Of a stretch of 9,330 nucleotides of DNA, positions 7,139 to 9,330 are shown piece after piece. Position 1 is the first letter of the stretch. Each line of letters begins with the position of its first letter. The DNA lies in NCBI GenBank assembly GCA_964532145.1, contig CAZHGM010000032.1:1-9330 (forward strand), in the 5' to 3' direction. The DNA is from JAPUDQ01 sp964532145. GTDB taxonomy: Bacteria; Patescibacteriota; Saccharimonadia; Saccharimonadales; Saccharimonadaceae. Made by a program: the position numbers and the translations under genes. The notes beneath the pieces were generated by a model, which saw only the letters and a program-made list of their open reading frames with translations, ran no database searches and was not told the DNA's origin.

Positions 7139-7243
7139 CTATGACAGCGCATACCAGAGGATAAGCAGCACGGCAATCACCGCGATGATAACGATGAGTT
7201 CAAGCAGCGTGAAACCAGATTCAGCTGTTTTTTTTCGTTCCAT
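7139..7243 (-). CDS. 34-residue type IV prepilin-like peptide
   Basis: A very short gene from the ATG at 7243 to the TAG at 7139-7141. The product opens with a basic leader (MERKKTAESG) and continues FTLLELIVIIAVIAVL, then LILWYALS and stop. This is an exact class III prepilin signal: the G10/F11 cleavage site for a PilD-type peptidase and Glu at mature position 5 (E15), followed by one hydrophobic helix. The globular pilin domain is entirely absent, so the mature product would be only 24 residues. A TATGAT with an upstream TGC (extended -10) lies 6 bases before the ATG. It may be a true mini-pilin or pseudopilin, or the remnant of a larger gene. It shares a 50-base divergent promoter region with the gene at 7294. 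Confidence 0.7.
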   Translation of the reverse strand: MERKKTAESGFTLLELIVIIAVIAVLLILWYALS

Positions 7244-7249
7244 ATCATC

Positions 7250-7255
7250 ATCATA
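7250..7255 (-). promoter_or_regulatory. Extended -10 box of the mini-prepilin gene
   Basis: On the minus strand it reads TGC-TATGAT, ending 6 bases before the ATG at 7243. The spacing fits a leaderless transcript. No -35 and no Shine-Dalgarno are seen. Confidence 0.4.
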
Positions 7256-7277
7256 GCATGCAAGCACCACCCTCTGT

Positions 7278-7283
7278 TATAAT
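7278..7283 (+). promoter_or_regulatory. -10 box of the 7294 membrane-protein gene
   Basis: A perfect TATAAT. It would lie inside the coding region if the in-frame ATG at 7258 were used, which argues against that start. The predicted transcript start near 7290 falls a few bases before the GTG at 7294. Confidence 0.5.
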
Positions 7284-7293
7284 AAACGTAATC

Positions 7294-8118
7294 GTGTTAC
7301 AGGGGTTGAACCGGTATTGGAGAAAAGTAAGCCTTGGTGCTGTCCTGCTCGGCGTGGCTGGGGCTGGAATCGTTTCAGCCGTTTCCACTATGACTGAAGG
7401 CTACACCCTGAAGGGCAATCCACAGCCGCTTGGCGCCTTAGTCAGCCTCGAAAAGGACACGACTGACACTGTTGTACCTGCCTCAACTGATACGGTAGAC
7501 AATCTTTTTGGAGTCATCGTCACAGGCGACAGTTCGTTATTGTCAGTCTCAAACGGCGCAACGAACGAAGTTCAGGTCGCCACCGCCAGCACGGAAGATG
7601 TATTGATTTCTGATATCAACGGCACCGTCAAACGCGGCGATCATATCACCGCTTCTCCAATCCCCGGGGTCGGTATGAAAGCTACCGCCAACGTCCGGGT
7701 CATCGGTGTGGCTCAGAGTAATTCTCGTGATGTGAAAAAACAAAAAGTTAAAAATAAAGACGGCAGCGAGCAGGAAATCTCAATCGGCCAGATTGCCGTA
7801 CTCGTTAATCCAGCCTATTTTTTCCAGCAGCCGGAAAAAACAATTATCCCGGCTGCAATTCAAAACGTCGCCAACGCCCTGGCTGGACGAGAAGTAAAAA
7901 CCCTGCCCATCCTGATCAGTGCTGCAATTTTTATTGTGACGCTGATCGTGGTAGTTAGTATTGCCTACTCGATGATCCGGAATAGTATTATTTCTGTCGG
8001 ACGCAACCCGATGAGCCAGTCAGCCGTGTATCGCGATCTTATCCAGATGTCAGCGCTCGTCCTGGCTATTCTGGCGGCAGCAGTCGCAGCGATGTATTTT
8101 GTATTAACCAAACTGTGA
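7294..8118 (+). CDS. Unrecognised membrane protein: extracellular beta domain plus C-terminal two-helix hairpin
   Basis: I do not recognise a named family. From the GTG at 7294 the product is 274 residues. TM1 or an uncleaved signal covers 13-32. Residues 45-175 look like an extracytoplasmic beta domain, with VLISDINGTVKRGDHITASPIPGVGMKA at 103-130, a pattern I associate with autoproteolytic or chaperone-like domains of surface proteins (inference). Two more helices, 204-227 and 251-270, flank a polar loop with SVGRNPMSQ at 234-242. That hairpin recalls ATP synthase subunit c, whose loop carries R-Q/N-P, but the second helix lacks the ion-binding Glu/Asp. ATG 7258 is rejected because a TATAAT would lie within the gene; TTG 7306 is a weaker alternative start. 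The downstream gene follows after 10 bases. Confidence 0.75.
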   Translation: MLQGLNRYWRKVSLGAVLLGVAGAGIVSAVSTMTEGYTLKGNPQPLGALVSLEKDTTDTVVPASTDTVDNLFGVIVTGDSSLLSVSNGATNEVQVATASTEDVLISDINGTVKRGDHITASPIPGVGMKATANVRVIGVAQSNSRDVKKQKVKNKDGSEQEISIGQIAVLVNPAYFFQQPEKTIIPAAIQNVANALAGREVKTLPILISAAIFIVTLIVVVSIAYSMIRNSIISVGRNPMSQSAVYRDLIQMSALVLAILAAAVAAMYFVLTKL

Positions 8119-8122
8119 GGAG
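8117..8122 (+). promoter_or_regulatory. Shine-Dalgarno fixing the GTG start at 8129
   Basis: GAGGAG overlaps the stop of the gene upstream and lies 6 bases before GTG 8129. It supports that non-ATG start and co-transcription of the pair. Confidence 0.7.
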
Positions 8123-8128
8123 ATACGG

Positions 8129-8497
8129 GTGGGACCAGACATACTTCAGCTCATACTCATCAGCAACGTCTTTATCTTGGGCGCGGTCAGTGCAGTAGCA
8201 ATCCGGGCATATCTTGACCATAAACACCCCAAAACTCACGCTGGATTGGTTGACGTAGATGTTGCCTCACGTCTATCGAATGACGCTGAAGCGGCCTTGC
8301 GAAGTTCACTCGAAACAGCCAGCGCAGCACTGAGCAATGATCTTAATTCAACCGCCAAAGATATCCATCGTCAGCTGGCTTCATCTGGTTCCAATATTTT
8401 GTTAAAAGAGCAGCTTACGGCCGTGCCACACGTCACTGAAGATACATCTACAGGCACCACGAATGTCACCGTCCACTCAGCTGTGTCATTAATGTGA
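8129..8497 (+). CDS. Short TM plus coiled-coil protein, C-terminus probably aberrant
   Basis: A 122-residue product of unknown function. A single TM helix is at about 6-27 (LQLILISNVFILGAVSAVAI). A polar linker leads to an alanine-rich, heptad-like helix at about 46-95 (AEAALRSSLETASAALSNDL). The layout is like the membrane end of an ATP synthase b-subunit stalk, and the gene follows one with a subunit-c-like hairpin; homology is not shown. After about residue 94 the character changes from helical to a Thr/Val/Ser-rich tail (TSTGTTNVTVHSAVSLM). That tail is encoded antisense to the convergent secreted-protein gene. The simplest reading is that the original C-terminal helix was lost at a junction near 8400 and the frame now runs on by chance. 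Confidence 0.65.
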   Translation: MGPDILQLILISNVFILGAVSAVAIRAYLDHKHPKTHAGLVDVDVASRLSNDAEAALRSSLETASAALSNDLNSTAKDIHRQLASSGSNILLKEQLTAVPHVTEDTSTGTTNVTVHSAVSLM

Positions 8498-8733
8498 TTG
8501 TTATATAGTGTCAGCGGATTAATCGTGTAGGTGTACGGCCCTACACCCGATGATGAGCTACTATACGTCATAAACATTGAGTTACTGGCAGTATAGGAAA
8601 CACTTGGCCCTGTCGCATCGACTGATAACTGCTGACTGAATAACGCGTATGCTGTCCCCATGCAGACAAGCGGAACAATCACAAGTGAGACAAGCTGTCG
8701 TATAACTACTCGATACTTCCGTCTGCGATGCAC
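8371..8733 (-). CDS. Secreted TasA/SipW-like protein, probably truncated at its C-terminus
   Basis: About 120 residues from the GTG at 8733. A very basic N-terminus (HRRRKYR) leads into a hydrophobic signal or anchor at about 12-31, then ALFSQQLSVDATG, which matches the YESFSSNLSVTGTG stretch of the upstream neighbour and is typical of SipW-dependent TasA-like proteins. The rest is Ser/Thr/Tyr-rich and beta-like, with EWTVTFVVPVDVSSVTC resembling the core strands of cellulose-binding-type (CBM2-like) domains. That fold should continue for some tens of residues, but the protein stops soon after CGTAVSCSFN, within the region antisense to the coiled-coil gene. GTG 8733 is chosen over GTG 8739 because GAGGAG (8739-8744) ends 5 bases before it and overlaps the earlier codon. 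Two Cys at about 100 and 107 could form a disulfide. Confidence 0.65.
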   Translation of the reverse strand: MHRRRKYRVVIRQLVSLVIVPLVCMGTAYALFSQQLSVDATGPSVSYTASNSMFMTYSSSSSGVGPYTYTINPLTLYNNHINDTAEWTVTFVVPVDVSSVTCGTAVSCSFNKILEPDEAS

Positions 8734-8738
8734 GCACA

Positions 8739-8744
8739 CTCCTC
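8739..8744 (-). promoter_or_regulatory. Shine-Dalgarno fixing the GTG start at 8733
   Basis: GAGGAG on the minus strand, 5 bases before GTG 8733, in the 25-base gap after the stop of the 8759-9256 gene. It indicates that the two secreted-protein genes form one operon. Confidence 0.65.
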
Positions 8745-8758
8745 AGTTTTATACCATG

Positions 8759-9256
8759 TTAATTTTGGATGTAGTTAAATGCAATCACTGCGCCCTTTGA
8801 TGCACCGCTCAGGTTAATACTGGCACTTGAGGCCCAGCTGACAGAGACGGTCGCAGTCACAGTTGCATTTGGTGCCAGCGTACTATTAAGTGTCATCCCG
8901 CTAATAGCGTAGGTTAGATAGGTTGGTGCAGCGTTGTTTATACTCGTTAATTCCGTAATGCTGCTGGGTTTCACTGTGATGTTACCAAGATTTTTTATCA
9001 TCACTTGGTACGATGAGGTTGCACCTGGATATGCCAAATCCACATTAAATGTCGCTGAAGTTGCAGTAAATGATGGGGTGCTAACATGATCCGTTGCCCC
9101 CGTTTGCGCTGTTGGCGTGATGCTGATGATTTCAACATCCCAGTTACCTGTTGCAGTACCAGTACCTGTAACCGACAGGTTACTCGAAAATGACTCATAC
9201 GCAACAGAAGCGGCCGACATCACCACGATCGTCATAGAAAGCAGTTTGTTTCTCAA
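8759..9256 (-). CDS. Secreted TasA/SipW-like surface protein
   Basis: A 165-residue exported protein. The N-terminus (RNKLLSMTIVVMSAASVAY) is a short signal or anchor, followed by ESFSSNLSVTGTGTATGNWDVEI, the start of a beta-sandwich module. The central LAYPGATSSYQVMIKNLGNITV (75-96) and LAPNATVTATVSVSW (127-141) strands and the terminal KGAVIAFNYIQN match the general plan of TasA/camelysin-type repeats, which assemble into extracellular fibres in Firmicutes. The module ends in the expected way, so this copy looks complete. The TTG start at 9256 is preceded by GGAAA at 5 bases, a modest ribosome site. No -10 box lies in the 74 bases to the window edge, so it may be read from a promoter further upstream. 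The function as a fibre or matrix protein is inference. Confidence 0.75.
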   Translation of the reverse strand: MRNKLLSMTIVVMSAASVAYESFSSNLSVTGTGTATGNWDVEIISITPTAQTGATDHVSTPSFTATSATFNVDLAYPGATSSYQVMIKNLGNITVKPSSITELTSINNAAPTYLTYAISGMTLNSTLAPNATVTATVSVSWASSASINLSGASKGAVIAFNYIQN

Positions 9257-9330
9257 TGATGTTTCCTGTCGGCGTTATCCTCCAGGTCCCTTTGAAGTAG
9301 GACACTCAGCCAGTAAGGTCAGGTGTCATG
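9257..9330. other. Intergenic end of the window
   Basis: All three minus-strand frames meet a stop in the last 30 bases, so any upstream gene of the secreted-protein operon must end here or beyond the edge. GTCC/GGAC and ACAC/GTGT pairings can be drawn, but none makes a convincing terminator. Confidence 0.3.

Noticed and set aside
7258..7293. ATG at 7258 as the start of the membrane-protein gene
   Set aside because: It would place a perfect TATAAT inside the coding region, has no Shine-Dalgarno, and adds 12 residues unlike a signal sequence; GTG 7294 fits better.
8417..8424. ACGGCCGT palindrome in the convergent overlap
   Set aside because: Too short for a terminator stem and without a U-run on either strand; likely chance.
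9281..9330. Possible hairpin or terminator at the window end
   Set aside because: Pairings are short, interrupted by mismatches and lack a U-run, and the window ends before the context can be judged.

Overview
The window (about 47% GC by eye, densely packed) reads like a genome piece from a Patescibacteria/CPR bacterium, most likely Candidatus Saccharibacteria (TM7). This is an inference from gene content and style: a class A PBP with the CPR-like 'ELAMAIAVDRQYTKDEIL' glycosyltransferase motif, a small Crp/Fnr regulator, short multi-TM and pilin-like proteins, TasA/SipW-type secreted proteins, many GTG/TTG starts, and -10 boxes sitting directly on start codons. No rRNA, tRNA, IS element or CRISPR array was seen.

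Layout. 1-1871 (-): most of a penicillin-binding protein 1A gene whose 3' end lies outside the window. 1872-2071: a divergent promoter region. 2072-3838 (+): a translationally overlapping operon of an inositol-monophosphatase-family phosphatase, a one-domain cupin and an SGNH-like putative hydrolase. 3953-4585 (+): a Crp/Fnr-type regulator whose stop codon overlaps, at the palindrome CTAG, the stop of the convergent two-component pair. 4582-6719 (-): a CHASE-domain sensor histidine kinase and a single-domain receiver joined by an ATGA overlap. 6875-7132 (+): a GlsB/YeaQ-type small membrane protein. 7139-7243 (-): a 34-residue peptide that is almost only a type IV prepilin signal and helix. 7294-8497 (+): an unrecognised membrane protein with a C-terminal two-helix hairpin that recalls ATP synthase subunit c, and a short TM plus coiled-coil protein. 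8371-9256 (-): two secreted TasA/SipW-like proteins, the second of which collides with the coiled-coil gene in a 127-base convergent overlap.

How the parts may work together. Cell-envelope work dominates: peptidoglycan synthesis (PBP1A), surface sensing (CHASE kinase and receiver), a pilin-like peptide, and secreted fibre-like proteins. The Crp-type factor could serve the neighbouring genes, but no canonical site was found apart from an unusual dyad over the kinase/GlsB divergent promoter.

Main points for a second look: (1) the 8371-8497 overlap, where both proteins look cut short, suggests a rearrangement junction or an assembly join near 8400; (2) the 34-aa mini-prepilin; (3) the beta-domain plus subunit-c-like hairpin protein with its stalk-like partner; (4) a consistent split in which first genes of transcripts look leaderless while downstream genes have strong Shine-Dalgarno sites.
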